From contig NZ_AP024653.1 in the NCBI RefSeq assembly GCF_019977335.1, forward strand, positions 124,001 to 188,000: 64,000 nucleotides of DNA, given 5' to 3'. Shown here one piece after another: positions 7,633 to 16,561 of this stretch (positions are counted from its first letter, which is position 1; each line of letters starts with the position of its first letter). The position numbers and the translations under genes are program-made. Source of the stretch: Arthrobacter sp. NicSoilB4 (lineage in GTDB: Bacteria > Actinomycetota > Actinomycetes > Actinomycetales > Micrococcaceae). The notes under the pieces are model-generated. The model saw only the letters and a program-made list of their open reading frames with translations. It was not told the DNA's origin and did not search any database.

Positions 7633-8796
7633 ATGACGCTTGACACCTTATCTTTGCGTGTCGCCCTGGCGGTGGTCGACCTGACCCTGCTGCTGCTCTT
7701 CTACTTCATCACTTTCCGCCGGACACGGTCCACCTACAGCGGCTCGTGGTGCCTGGCGCTCCTGTTCTTCCTGTCCGGCAATGCTGCGTATCTGCTGGAC
7801 GGGACGCCGCACCAGGTCTGGGCCAACCCGTTGGGGAACGTGTTTCTCGTAGCCGGCGCGTCCAGCATCTGGGCGGGCGCCCGTTCGCTGCGCACCACGG
7901 TCCCCAAGATCTGGTATCTGGCGGCCGGGCCGGCCATTACTGCCCTGGCGTCGGCGCTGGACCAGCCTGCCACGAACGTGTGGTCAGGCGGCCCGGCCTA
8001 TCTGGGATTCATGGGCCTGCTGATTGGCCTCGCCTGCCGCGAACTGTTCCTGCTGGACCGGCACTTCTCGCGCGTGCACCGCACATTGGCCGTGGGCTCC
8101 GGCTTCCTCGCGGCGTTCTATCTGGGCCGTCTGGTCACCTATATTCTCGAGGGACCCGACGGGGCGGTGTTTCTGACCGTCTTTGGATCCGTCCCGGCGA
8201 CAGTCACTTCGGCCGTGATCATGGTTGTGGCGTCCTTCACGATGGCGGAGCTGAGCTATGAGCAGCAGACCCAGGATCTCCGTGCCCGCGCCACCGTGGA
8301 CGGGCTGACCGGGCTGCTAAACCGCACGGCGTTCCTGGACCTGGCCGAGGACGAACTGCGCCGCCTCACCAGGGCCCGGACCACGGCGTCGCTGATCCTG
8401 GCGGACCTGGATCACTTCAAGGCCATCAATGACGAGTTCGGCCATTCGGCGGGTGACACCGCCCTGCAGGCATTCGCGGAGGCCTGCACGTCCACCGTCC
8501 GTTCCACCGACCTTGTGGGCCGCTACGGCGGCGAGGAATTCATCATCCTCCTGCCGGGCGTGACGCCGGAAACGGCCGCTGAAATTGCCAGGGACATCAG
8601 CGCCCGGCTGCAGGCGTCGGCGTCGACGGTCATCCCCCGCCTTCCTACGTCCAGCTACGGCATCTCGTCGACCGCGCCCGGCCGTGTGGATCTTGACGCG
8701 ATGATCGCCTCCGCGGACGCCGCTCTTTACCGGGCCAAGACCCTGGGCCGCGACCGCTCGGTGCTCGCCGGCAACCTCGAGGCAGAACCCGTCTGA
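7633..8796 (+). CDS. membrane diguanylate cyclase (GGDEF)
   Basis: Membrane-bound diguanylate cyclase (387 aa) that would make cyclic di-GMP from two GTP. The N-terminal 200 residues contain about six hydrophobic helices, and the C-terminal GGDEF domain starts near residue 220 (RATVDGLTGLLNRTAFL). The active-site motif is intact as GGEEF at residues 299-303. An RSTD at 290-293, five residues before it, matches the RxxD inhibitory site, so product feedback is expected. No EAL domain is present. I chose the ATG at 7633 over the TTG at 7606 because of the G-rich stretch just upstream. The signal sensed by the membrane part is unknown. Confidence 0.92.
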   Translation: MTLDTLSLRVALAVVDLTLLLLFYFITFRRTRSTYSGSWCLALLFFLSGNAAYLLDGTPHQVWANPLGNVFLVAGASSIWAGARSLRTTVPKIWYLAAGPAITALASALDQPATNVWSGGPAYLGFMGLLIGLACRELFLLDRHFSRVHRTLAVGSGFLAAFYLGRLVTYILEGPDGAVFLTVFGSVPATVTSAVIMVVASFTMAELSYEQQTQDLRARATVDGLTGLLNRTAFLDLAEDELRRLTRARTTASLILADLDHFKAINDEFGHSAGDTALQAFAEACTSTVRSTDLVGRYGGEEFIILLPGVTPETAAEIARDISARLQASASTVIPRLPTSSYGISSTAPGRVDLDAMIASADAALYRAKTLGRDRSVLAGNLEAEPV

Positions 8797-8845
8797 ACGG
8801 ACCGGGAGCGTCGGGCCTGCGCACGGCCGGCCCGAACGCCCGCCG

Positions 8846-10507
8846 CTAGGAGATGACCCCGTCCACCAGCGCCTTTGCCTCGGCTTGGACCTGCTTGAGG
8901 TGCTCGGCGCCCTTGAAGGACTCGGCGTAGATCTTGTAGACATCCTCGGTGCCGGAGGGCCGGGCCGCGAACCAGGCGTTCTCGGTGACCACCTTGAGCC
9001 CGCCGATCGCCGCCCCGTTGCCGGGCGCTTCGGTCAGCTTGGCGGTGATGGTTTCCCCCGCGAGTTCTGTCGCGGTGACGTCCGAGGGCGAGAGCTTGCC
9101 GAGGGCCGTCTTCTGCTCCCGGGTGGCCGCCGCGTCGATCCGGGCGTAGACCGGGTCGCCGAACTGGTCGGTGAGGCCCTTGTACAGCTGCGACGGTGAC
9201 TTGCCCGTTACTGCCGTGATCTCCGAGGCCAGCAGGGCCAGCAGGATGCCGTCCTTGTCGGTGGTCCAGACGCTGCCGTCCATCTTGTTGAAGGAGGCTC
9301 CGGCGGATTCCTCGCCGCCGAAGGCGCCTTCTCCGGACAGCAGCCCCGGGACGAACCATTTGAAGCCCACCGGGACTTCGACCAGTTTGCGGCCCAGGCT
9401 TTCGGCCACGCGGTCGATGATCGAGGAGGAGACCAGGGTCTTGCCGATCACGGACTGCGGGTTCCAGCCGGTCCGGTGGCGGTAGAGGTAGTCAATGGCG
9501 ACGGCGAGGTAGTGGTTCGGGTTCATCAGCCCGCCGTCCGGAGTAACGATCCCGTGCCGGTCGGCGTCGGCGTCGTTGCCGGTGGCGACGTCGAAGGGTG
9601 CGGACCCGTCCGCACCAACAGCCATCCGGTTGATCAGCGAGGCCATCGCCGACGGCGAGGAGCAGTCCATCCGGATTTTTTCGTCCCAGTCGAGCGTCAT
9701 GAACGCCCACTGCGGATCGACGGTCGGGTTGACCACGGTGAGGTTCAGGTGGTGGCGTTCGCCGATCTCGCCCCAGTAATCCACGGACGCCCCGCCCATC
9801 GGGTCCGCGCCGATCCGGACGCCCGCCTCGCGGATGGCATTCAGGTCCAGCACGGAGGGGAGGTCGTCCACGTAGCTGCTGAGGAAGTCGAACTTGCCGG
9901 TGGTCCCGGCGGCGAGGGCGTCGGCCACGGGGATCCGCTTGACGCCGCGCAAACCGTTTTCGAGGAGTTCGTTGGCGCGGTTGGCAATCCAGCCGGTGGC
10001 GTCGGTGTCGGCGGGGCCGCCGTGCGGGGGGTTGTATTTGAATCCGCCGTCGCCGGGCGGGTTGTGGCTGGGGGTCACCACAATCCCGTCAGCCTGCGGC
10101 GCGCCGGGGGCGGCATTGCGGTTGTGAGTCAGAATCGCATGGCTTAGGGCGGGGGTGGGCGTGTAGCCGTGCCGGGCGTCGATGAGGACGTGCACGCCGT
10201 TGGCTGCCAGCACCTCGAGCGCGGAGTTCTGCGCCGGTTCGCTCAGGCCGTGGGTGTCCTTCGCCATGTAAAGGGGGCCGGTGATGCCCTGGCCCGCCCG
10301 GTATTCCACGATCGCCTGCGTGATGGCGAGGATATGGGGTTCGTTGAAGGACGCCTTCAGGCTCGATCCCCGGTGCCCGGAGGTGCCGAAGGCCACCCGC
10401 TGGCCGGGATCACCCAGATCCGGTGAAACGTCGTAGTACGCATCCAGGAGCGCAGTGAGATCAACAAGGTCTTGGGGTTGGGCAACAGTGCCCGCGCGGC
10501 TAGCCAT
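8846..10507 (-). CDS. pgm: alpha-D-glucose phosphate-specific phosphoglucomutase
   Basis: Interconverts glucose 1-phosphate and glucose 6-phosphate, linking glycogen/trehalose and cell-wall sugar synthesis to glycolysis. The protein has the phosphoserine loop [16 protein letters not shown], the Mg-binding [10 protein letters not shown], and the sugar-binding GEESAGASF, and ends with the phosphate-binding [10 protein letters not shown] region. I prefer the ATG at 10507 ([16 protein letters not shown]), giving 553 aa. This aligns with the start of E. coli Pgm; the ATG at 10543 adds 12 residues without a better ribosome site. It converges with the diguanylate cyclase gene. Confidence 0.94.
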   Translation of the reverse strand: MASRAGTVAQPQDLVDLTALLDAYYDVSPDLGDPGQRVAFGTSGHRGSSLKASFNEPHILAITQAIVEYRAGQGITGPLYMAKDTHGLSEPAQNSALEVLAANGVHVLIDARHGYTPTPALSHAILTHNRNAAPGAPQADGIVVTPSHNPPGDGGFKYNPPHGGPADTDATGWIANRANELLENGLRGVKRIPVADALAAGTTGKFDFLSSYVDDLPSVLDLNAIREAGVRIGADPMGGASVDYWGEIGERHHLNLTVVNPTVDPQWAFMTLDWDEKIRMDCSSPSAMASLINRMAVGADGSAPFDVATGNDADADRHGIVTPDGGLMNPNHYLAVAIDYLYRHRTGWNPQSVIGKTLVSSSIIDRVAESLGRKLVEVPVGFKWFVPGLLSGEGAFGGEESAGASFNKMDGSVWTTDKDGILLALLASEITAVTGKSPSQLYKGLTDQFGDPVYARIDAAATREQKTALGKLSPSDVTATELAGETITAKLTEAPGNGAAIGGLKVVTENAWFAARPSGTEDVYKIYAESFKGAEHLKQVQAEAKALVDGVIS

Positions 10508-10642
10508 GGCACCAGCATGCCAGACGGGCGCGGAAGGGGACATGATTTCGGCGGATTACGGCCCCTGTGACGCAAGAAATATCCTGCCCCTTGGAGCGGA
10601 GCGGCGGTACGCTGAATCCAGAGACTTCGCGAGGGGAAAACC

Positions 10643-11224
10643 ATGACTGACCAGCCGAAACCGGACAAAGACGAGACTCCTGAGGGCTACCGGCCGCCGT
10701 CGCACATTCCGGCGTACGAGTCCGACGTTCCTGCGCCGCCGCCGGGGACGTCGGGGTACGGGCAGCAGGGCTACGGCTACCAGCCGTCCGGAACGCCGGA
10801 CCAGGCAGGCGAGCAGTTCACCCAGCCCACGGACCAGTACGGCACGCCGGCGCAGTACGGCCAGCAGCCCTATGGCCAGCAGCCGTACAGCACGGCGTCT
10901 CAGTACGGCCAGCCGGGCACCCCGTTCAACGCCTACGGCCAGCCGGCCTACTACGGTGTGCCGCCGGAACCCAAGGGCCTGAGCATCGCCAGCCTGTGCT
11001 GCGGCATCGCCGCCTTCGTGGGGCTGGGCTTCTTCCTCCTGCCGCAGCTCGCGGCGGTCATTCTTGGCCACATGGCCCTCAAGCGTGAGCCGGCGGGCAG
11101 GGGCATGGCCATCGCCGGCCTGATAATGGGCTATGTGGGGATCGCGCTGACCATTTTGGTGATTGTGCTCATCGTGGTGGGGCTGGCCATCGGCAGCTCA
11201 ACCTACCGGGGGTACGGGGTCTAG
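10643..11224 (+). CDS. DUF4190 protein with Y/Q/G-rich N terminus
   Basis: Membrane protein of 193 aa. Residues 1-110 are low complexity, rich in Y, Q, G and P, with repeats such as YGQQPYGQQPYS. The C-terminal part carries two hydrophobic helices (IASLCCGIAAFVGLGFFLLPQLAAVILG and IAGLIMGYVGIALTILVIVLIVVGLAIG) with ALKREPAGRGMAIAGL between them, which is the DUF4190 pattern. The ribosome site is GAGGGGAAAACC. It is divergent from pgm. Function is unknown; the family is common in actinobacteria and is sometimes attached to signalling proteins. Confidence 0.8.
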   Translation: MTDQPKPDKDETPEGYRPPSHIPAYESDVPAPPPGTSGYGQQGYGYQPSGTPDQAGEQFTQPTDQYGTPAQYGQQPYGQQPYSTASQYGQPGTPFNAYGQPAYYGVPPEPKGLSIASLCCGIAAFVGLGFFLLPQLAAVILGHMALKREPAGRGMAIAGLIMGYVGIALTILVIVLIVVGLAIGSSTYRGYGV

Positions 11225-11229
11225 GCGCC

Positions 11230-11560
11230 TCCGGCCGAGGTAAGAGCCGCCTACGCCGTCGTCCCAAATCCGCGCCCAGCCGCCGCCGAGGGCGCTGGCG
11301 TTGTGTTGCATCCGCTCGTGGCTCAGCGCCGCGGCCTCGATCCCGAACCCGGGCCGGAAGGTCAGCACGTCCCGGCCTTACGTGTCCCGGCCCAGGAACC
11401 GAGGGGAGCCGTCGAAACCGGCGTCTTCCAGACAGTCGAGGTACGCGACGACCGCCAGGGACTGCGGCTGGTGCGGGCGGCGGATTGTTCCGCCCACCCG
11501 CACCACACCGTCGGTGACATCGCCCGCCGGCAGGAGTTCGACGTCGGACGCTCGCCTGCG
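11230..11560 (-). pseudogene. degraded phosphotransferase (APH family) fragment
   Basis: The 390-base gap between the DUF4190 gene and the POT transporter has no intact gene. Read on the minus strand, it encodes a recognisable N terminus of the aminoglycoside/choline phosphotransferase family: DVELLPAGDVTDGVVRVGG, TIRRPHQPQS, and LEDAGFDGSPRFLGRDT. An in-frame stop follows (TTA on the plus strand at 11378-11380), then GRDVLTFRPG continues in the same frame. After that the sequence (SHERMQHNASALGGGW) no longer matches what I expect of the family and the kinase core is absent. It is a decayed, truncated gene; the original substrate is unknown. Confidence 0.6.
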
Positions 11561-11614
11561 GCGGGGATCTAAACGCGGGACTCAGGCGGCGCGTGGTGCC
11601 TGGGGCTCATCGGC

Positions 11615-13084
11615 TCAGCGTACGCCGCCCATCAGCTTCTTGATCGCCGGCGAGGCCGCGGCCAGACCGACGGCCAGCAGCATGGCCGTGCCGCCGATGC
11701 CGATGAAGTAAGGCAGTTCGTCCTCCGGGTTGTACAGGCCGGAGAGCATGCCGGCCAGGGTGGTGCCCAGCGACACCGAGAGGAAGAACAGCGCCACCAT
11801 CTGGGTGCGGAAGGCTTCCGGCGCCAGCTTGGTGGTCACGGACAGGCCAATGGGGGACAGGAACAGCTCCGCGAGCGTGAACAGGAACAGGATTCCCACC
11901 AGCGCCAGCAGCGGGGTCTTGCCGACGCCGGCCAGCGGGATGAAGGCCAGGAAGGCAAGGCCCATAACGAAGAGGCCGATCGAGAACTTCAGCGCCGAGC
12001 CGGGCTGTTTACGGCCGAGCCGGGTCCAGAGGGCAGCCATCACGCCGGCGAAGATGATGATGAACACCGGATTGATGGACTGGACCCAGGCCGCCGGCAT
12101 TTCCCAGCCGAACAGATTCCGGTCCAGCTTCTCCTCCGAGTACACGGCGATGAAGGTGAACTGCTGCTGGAACAGTGCCCAGAATGCGGCCGAGGCGATG
12201 TACAGCGGGATGAATGCCCCGACGCGCCGGCGTTCGGTGCCGTTGACCTTCTTGCTGCTGAAGATCAGGGCGAAGTAGAGCACGGACGCGCCGATGGCCG
12301 CGTAGGCCATGGACATGGCCAGGTTCTCCGCATTCACGATTCCGGTAGCCAAAAGCACGGCGATCACGGCGGCAATGGCGCCGAAGCGCAGGCCGTACTT
12401 GGTGCGCTCGTCGGCGGGCAGCGGGTTGTGCACCTGGTGCGCCGACTCGGGCAGGTTCTTGCGGCCCAGCGCGTAGATGACCAGTCCGACGCCCATGCCG
12501 ACGGCGGCGGCGCCGAAGCCCCAGTGGAAGCCCTGGCTTTCCTGCAGCCAGCCGGTGACAAGCGGGCCGATCAGCGCGCCGGCGTTGATGCCCATGTAGA
12601 AGATGGAGAATCCGGCGTCGCGGCGTTCGTCTTTCTCCCGGTAGAGGCTTCCCACCAGGGCCGTGGCGTTGGCCTTCAGGCCGCCGGAGCCGACGCCGAC
12701 AAGCACCAGGCCGGTGATCAGGCCGGGAATGCCCGGCACGAGGGCGAGGCCGATGTGGCCGGCCATGATCAGGATCGCGGAGCCGAACAGCACCTTTTCG
12801 GAACCGAAGAGACGGTCCGCGAGCCACGCACCCAGGATGGTGGAGAGGTACACGCCGCCGCCGTACGCGCCGACGAGGCCGGCGGCCAGGGCCTTGTCGA
12901 TCCCCAGGCCGCCCTCAGCGGCCGTGAAGTACATGTAGTAGAGCAGGATGCCCTGCATGCCGTAGAAGGAGAAGCGCTCCCACATCTCTACGGAGAAGAG
13001 GCTGGCCAGCATCTTTGGGTGGCCAAAAAAGGACGTATCGCCCGGCGTTGTAGCGGGGGGACGGGATAAATGAGTTGTGCTCAT
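11615..13084 (-). CDS. POT family di-/tripeptide proton symporter
   Basis: Proton-dependent oligopeptide transporter (489 aa, 12-14 membrane helices) of the PTR2/DtpT type. The family marks are FSVEMWERFSFYGMQGILLYY in helix 1 (the ExxERF-type motif for proton coupling), GAYGGGVYLSTILGAWLADR, and FYMGINAGALIGPLVTGWLQ. The ATG at 13084 gives MSTTHLSRPPATTPGDTSFF before the first helix. It is transcribed alone. A TGTGAC...GTCACA dyad lies 18-37 bases upstream of the start and may be an operator. Downstream is the decayed phosphotransferase fragment. Confidence 0.93.
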   Translation of the reverse strand: MSTTHLSRPPATTPGDTSFFGHPKMLASLFSVEMWERFSFYGMQGILLYYMYFTAAEGGLGIDKALAAGLVGAYGGGVYLSTILGAWLADRLFGSEKVLFGSAILIMAGHIGLALVPGIPGLITGLVLVGVGSGGLKANATALVGSLYREKDERRDAGFSIFYMGINAGALIGPLVTGWLQESQGFHWGFGAAAVGMGVGLVIYALGRKNLPESAHQVHNPLPADERTKYGLRFGAIAAVIAVLLATGIVNAENLAMSMAYAAIGASVLYFALIFSSKKVNGTERRRVGAFIPLYIASAAFWALFQQQFTFIAVYSEEKLDRNLFGWEMPAAWVQSINPVFIIIFAGVMAALWTRLGRKQPGSALKFSIGLFVMGLAFLAFIPLAGVGKTPLLALVGILFLFTLAELFLSPIGLSVTTKLAPEAFRTQMVALFFLSVSLGTTLAGMLSGLYNPEDELPYFIGIGGTAMLLAVGLAAASPAIKKLMGGVR

Positions 13085-13101
13085 TTACTTAATGCTGACA
13101 T

Positions 13102-13121
13102 TGTGACGCGTGATTGTCACA
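13102..13121. promoter_or_regulatory. inverted repeat upstream of peptide transporter
   Basis: TGTGAC-N8-GTCACA lies 17 bases before the transporter start. The arms resemble CRP-type half-sites, but the spacing (TGTGA-N10-TCACA) is four bases longer than CRP/GlxR. The regulator is unknown. Confidence 0.3.
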
Positions 13122-13276
13122 TTCGCGGGGCCCAGGGGCAAGTCATACGCCCGGCGTTTCGCCCTCCGTTTCCGTACCGTTGCGCCATCAATTGCCGTTG
13201 ATCTGGACCCTTTGAGGGCGGCATAGCAGCCGCAAGTGATAGCGCAACCTGGGGGTGGCGGGCGGTGCGGGGCCGG

Positions 13277-14389
13277 CTACCCGGCGTCGAACATGATGAC
13301 CTGGCGAACAGCCTTTCCGTCGGCCAGCTGGTCCATGGCCTGGTTGATGTCCGCCAGCGCGATGCGCGAGGAGATGAGCTCTTCGACCGGCAGTTTCCCT
13401 TCCCGCCAGAGCTGGGCGTACTTGGGAATGTCCCGTGAGGGCACTGCGGAGCCGAGGTAGCTGCCGACGATTGTGCGGGCCTCGGCGGTGACGGTCAGCG
13501 GCGAGATCTGGGCGCGGGCGTCGGGGTGCGGCAGTCCCGCGGTGATGGTGGTGCCGCCCACGGCGGTCGCGGCGAACGCCGTTTCGAAGGCGCGCGGGTT
13601 CCCGGCGCATTCGATCACGTATCTGGCCTTGACGCCTTCCGCCAGGACCTGCTGCGGCGTGTAGGTCTCGTGGGCTCCGAGGCGGCGGGCGTGCTCGAGT
13701 TTTTCCTCCAGCGTGTCCACGGCAACGATCCGTGACACACCCTGGGAGATTGCCGTGATCAGCGCGGCCATCCCCACGCCGCCAAGCCCCACGATCATGA
13801 TGCTGTCCTGCGGCCCGGGCCGGGCGGCGTTCAGGACGGCACCGCCTCCGGTCAGCACGGCGCAGCCGAGGACGGCGGCGACGTCCGCCGGGATGTCATC
13901 GCCCACCGGGACGGCCGAGGCGCGGTCTACTACGGCATGCGTGGCGAAGCCCGAGACGCCCAGGTGATGGAAGATCTTCTCGCCGCCGCGGTCCAGGTGC
14001 ATCGATCCGTGCAGAAGGGTGCCTTCACCGTTGCTTTTCGAACCTGCCGTGCAGGGGAGCCGGCCGTCTTCGGCGCAGTTCTCGCACTGTTCGCAGCGGG
14101 GCAGGAAGGACATCACCACGCGCTGGCCCGGGGCGAGGTCCGTCACCTCGGAGCCGACCTCGACGACCCGCCCCGCGGCCTCATGCCCCAGCAGCATCGG
14201 CACCGGACGCACCCGGTTGCCGTCCACAACGCTCAGGTCCGAGTGGCAGATGCCGGCAGCCTCGATCCTGACCAGGATTTCCGTGGGGCCTGGGCCGTCA
14301 AGCTCCAGCTCGGAGATGGTGATGGGCGTGGAATCCGCGAACGGTCGGGGGCGGCCGATTTCCTCAAGTACTGCGCCGGTAATCTTCAT
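13277..14389 (-). CDS. zinc-dependent alcohol dehydrogenase (MDR family)
   Basis: NAD(P)-dependent medium-chain alcohol dehydrogenase (370 aa). The catalytic zinc ligands are C48 (AAGICHSDL) and H69 (GHEAAG). The structural zinc site is complete with cysteines 99, 102, 105 and 113 (CEQCENCAEDGRLPC), and the cofactor site is VGLGGVGMAA. Together with KSNGEGTLLHG after the zinc lobe, the pattern resembles the class III-like/aryl-alcohol dehydrogenase branch rather than simple ethanol dehydrogenases. It lies upstream of, and on the same strand as, the peptide transporter, with 192 bases between them, so they are probably not one operon. The natural alcohol is not identifiable. Confidence 0.9.
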   Translation of the reverse strand: MKITGAVLEEIGRPRPFADSTPITISELELDGPGPTEILVRIEAAGICHSDLSVVDGNRVRPVPMLLGHEAAGRVVEVGSEVTDLAPGQRVVMSFLPRCEQCENCAEDGRLPCTAGSKSNGEGTLLHGSMHLDRGGEKIFHHLGVSGFATHAVVDRASAVPVGDDIPADVAAVLGCAVLTGGGAVLNAARPGPQDSIMIVGLGGVGMAALITAISQGVSRIVAVDTLEEKLEHARRLGAHETYTPQQVLAEGVKARYVIECAGNPRAFETAFAATAVGGTTITAGLPHPDARAQISPLTVTAEARTIVGSYLGSAVPSRDIPKYAQLWREGKLPVEELISSRIALADINQAMDQLADGKAVRQVIMFDAG

Positions 14390-14494
14390 CGATCCCTCTC
14401 ATGTGGTTCCAGGCTGGAACACGTCGTGGCTTTGCTCTGCTAAACCGTAGCGGCACCGGCCCCGTAATTCACCTACGCCGGGCGGGCCGGGAGG

Positions 14495-15934
14495 CTAGCA
14501 CCCTACTTGTGCGGCCAGCTGCAGCAGCAGCGACTCGGAACCCATCGGCCCGATCAGCTGGACCCCCATCGGCAGCCCGGCACCCGTTGCCCCGCCGGTC
14601 CAGTGCACCGGAATGCTGATGGCGGGCAGCCCGCACACGTTCACCATGGACGACCAAGGCGCGTATTCGCACTGCTTGCGGTAATCGCCGTCGGCATCCC
14701 CCGCCCATTCGGCCGCCGGCCAGTACCCGTCGCCGTGGGCGGCCCCGGTGAACCAGCCCACCGGGCGTGGGGTCTGCGCCAGCGCGGGCATCAGCATCAA
14801 ATCCCAGGCGGCGTACTGGGCGATCGTGTCCCGGCGAAACTGGTGCAGGAATCCGAGGGATTCGGCGAGTTTGGCGGGCCCGTGTTGCTGCGCGCGGCGC
14901 CGGAATGTCCGTGTCAGCGGCGCCAGGAGCGCCTCGCGCTGGGGCGTGATCCGGGCATCCCCGACGGCGGCGGTCCAGGCTGTGGTGAACGCGCCCGGGT
15001 AGCGGTTGTCGTAGCGGATGGAGGCTTCCGAGGTTTCGTGCCCCGCCGCTTCCAGCCGCCGGATGCCTTCGGCAAGGGCGTCCATCGCCTCGGCGTCGGG
15101 GGTGAAGGGGAAGATCGTCTGCCAGGGGCTATCCAGGCTCACTCCGATCCGGAGCTTGGGCGGGTCCTGGGCGGCGAGTTCAAGGTAGCCGGGCGCGGAC
15201 TTGCCGGGTCCGGGGCCGGTTCGGGGGACCATGGCGTCGAGCAGCAGCGCGGCATCCGCCGCAGTACGGGCCAGCGGCCCGGACACCACCAGTCCGGCAG
15301 GGTCGCCGGTGCTCTCGCCCGCCGGAGCCAGCCCGCGGCCTGGCTTGAGGCCCACGAGCCCGCACGCGGCGGCAGGGATGCGGACCGAACCGCCGCCGTC
15401 GGAACCGGGGGCAAAGGGAACTAGCCCGGCTGCCACCGCTGCGGCGCTGCCGCCGCTGGAACCCCCCGAGCTGCGGCTGAGGGCGTAGGGATTCCGCGAG
15501 GGTGGCGCGATCCGGTTCTCGCTGTACGCCGTCAGCCCGAACTCCGGAACCTGGGTCTTGCCCAGTGAGACCACGCCCGCGCCCTTAAGGGTGGCGACGA
15601 GGGCGCCGTCGGTCAGGGCGGGCTTGTGGTCCAGGGCGGCGCTGCCGTGGGTGGTCACGACGCCGGCGACGTCCGACAGGTCCTTGAAGGCCACCGGCAT
15701 CCCGTGCAGCGGCGCCAGGACGGTCCCCCCGCGCACGGCCCGGGCGTGGGACTCGTCCGCCGCGGCCGCGTCCAGCAGGGCCTGTTCCGCGGTGACGGTG
15801 ATGAAGGCGCCAAGGTGGCGGTTTTCAGCGGCGATGCGGTCCAGGAAATGCCCCGTGGCCTGCCGCGAGGACAGCTCGCCGGAACGCAGGGCGTCGCGCA
15901 GCTCCACGGCGGAGAGTTCGTGGATCTCAGCCAC
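14495..15934 (-). CDS. amidase (amidase-signature family)
   Basis: Amidase-signature hydrolase (479 aa) acting on carboxylic amides. The Ser-cisSer-Lys triad is intact: K84 (PVAFKDLSD), S159 in SSGGSSGGSAAAVAAG, and nucleophile S183 in GSDGGGSVRIPAA. It is a free-standing amidase rather than GatA: no gatB or gatC is adjacent, and the C-terminal half (WSSMVNVCGLPAISIPVHW) follows the small-molecule amidase pattern. The start is the GTG at 15934 (MAEIHELSAVELRDALRSGE). It is divergent from the rhodanese-pheA pair, with GGACATGTCC-type palindromes between them. Substrate unknown. Confidence 0.9.
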   Translation of the reverse strand: MAEIHELSAVELRDALRSGELSSRQATGHFLDRIAAENRHLGAFITVTAEQALLDAAAADESHARAVRGGTVLAPLHGMPVAFKDLSDVAGVVTTHGSAALDHKPALTDGALVATLKGAGVVSLGKTQVPEFGLTAYSENRIAPPSRNPYALSRSSGGSSGGSAAAVAAGLVPFAPGSDGGGSVRIPAAACGLVGLKPGRGLAPAGESTGDPAGLVVSGPLARTAADAALLLDAMVPRTGPGPGKSAPGYLELAAQDPPKLRIGVSLDSPWQTIFPFTPDAEAMDALAEGIRRLEAAGHETSEASIRYDNRYPGAFTTAWTAAVGDARITPQREALLAPLTRTFRRRAQQHGPAKLAESLGFLHQFRRDTIAQYAAWDLMLMPALAQTPRPVGWFTGAAHGDGYWPAAEWAGDADGDYRKQCEYAPWSSMVNVCGLPAISIPVHWTGGATGAGLPMGVQLIGPMGSESLLLQLAAQVGC

Positions 15935-15976
15935 GGTTACGCGGCTCCAGCGGGTTTCCAGGGCGGCCTAACGTGG

Positions 15977-16054
15977 GACATGTCCAGTGGTGGTGCGGGC
16001 GGTTGGACATGGTGGCGTTATGCCCAGTCGCCGCGGCCGGGGGAGGGCATGTCC
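15977..16054. promoter_or_regulatory. pair of GGACATGTCC-like palindromes
   Basis: GGACATGTCC (15977-15986, perfect) and GGGCATGTCCC (near 16045-16054) lie in the 282-base divergent region between the amidase and rhodanese genes, with a half-site TGGACATGG near 16004. The layout fits a dimeric repressor with two sites; no regulator gene is nearby. Confidence 0.3.
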
Positions 16055-16216
16055 CGTGGTCGGGGGAGCGGGGAGCCACCCGAATCGCGGGCCGTTCAGC
16101 TGCCTCGGGTCTCCTTTGCGCCATCCCAGAAGCGTAACGTGCTGCCGGGTAGGGGTGCGGCACCGGCGGCTGGCGATACGCTGGAGGCAGACCATGCATT
16201 TTGCGAAGGGACGACC

Positions 16217-16543
16217 ATGAGCGACTTTGACACGGTGACCGTGTCCGGCATCCCCGAAGGGGCCAGGATCCTTGATGTCCGCGAAGACTACGAATGGGTC
16301 GCGGGCCACGCCGCCGGTGCGCTGCATATCCCACTGGACCAGCTTCCGGCCCGGCTCGAGGAACTCGACCCCGACGAGGACCTGTACGTCATCTGCCGCA
16401 CCGGAGGCCGTTCCTTCCGCGCCGCCCAGTGGCTTTCCGGGCAGGGGTACTCCGCCCTGAACGTGGCCGGCGGCATGGACCAATGGCTGGAAACCGGTAT
16501 GCCGCTGGTGTCCGACAACGGACTCAAGCCCGTCATCCTGTAG
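16217..16543 (+). CDS. rhodanese-like domain protein
   Basis: Single-domain rhodanese (108 aa), a sulfurtransferase-type protein. It contains ILDVREDYEWVAGHAAGALHIPLDQLPAR and the active-site loop with C60 (VICRTGGRS), so it could carry a persulfide. The ATG at 16217 has GAAGGGAC as its ribosome site; longer upstream readings are not supported. It ends 18 bases before the ATG of pheA, so the two genes are very probably co-transcribed. The sulfur acceptor cannot be inferred. Confidence 0.88.
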   Translation: MSDFDTVTVSGIPEGARILDVREDYEWVAGHAAGALHIPLDQLPARLEELDPDEDLYVICRTGGRSFRAAQWLSGQGYSALNVAGGMDQWLETGMPLVSDNGLKPVIL

Positions 16544-16561
16544 TTGAAGAAAGAAGCGCCG

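Noticed and set aside
13102..13121. CRP/GlxR site
   Set aside because: Half-sites are similar, but the spacer is four bases too long for the consensus.
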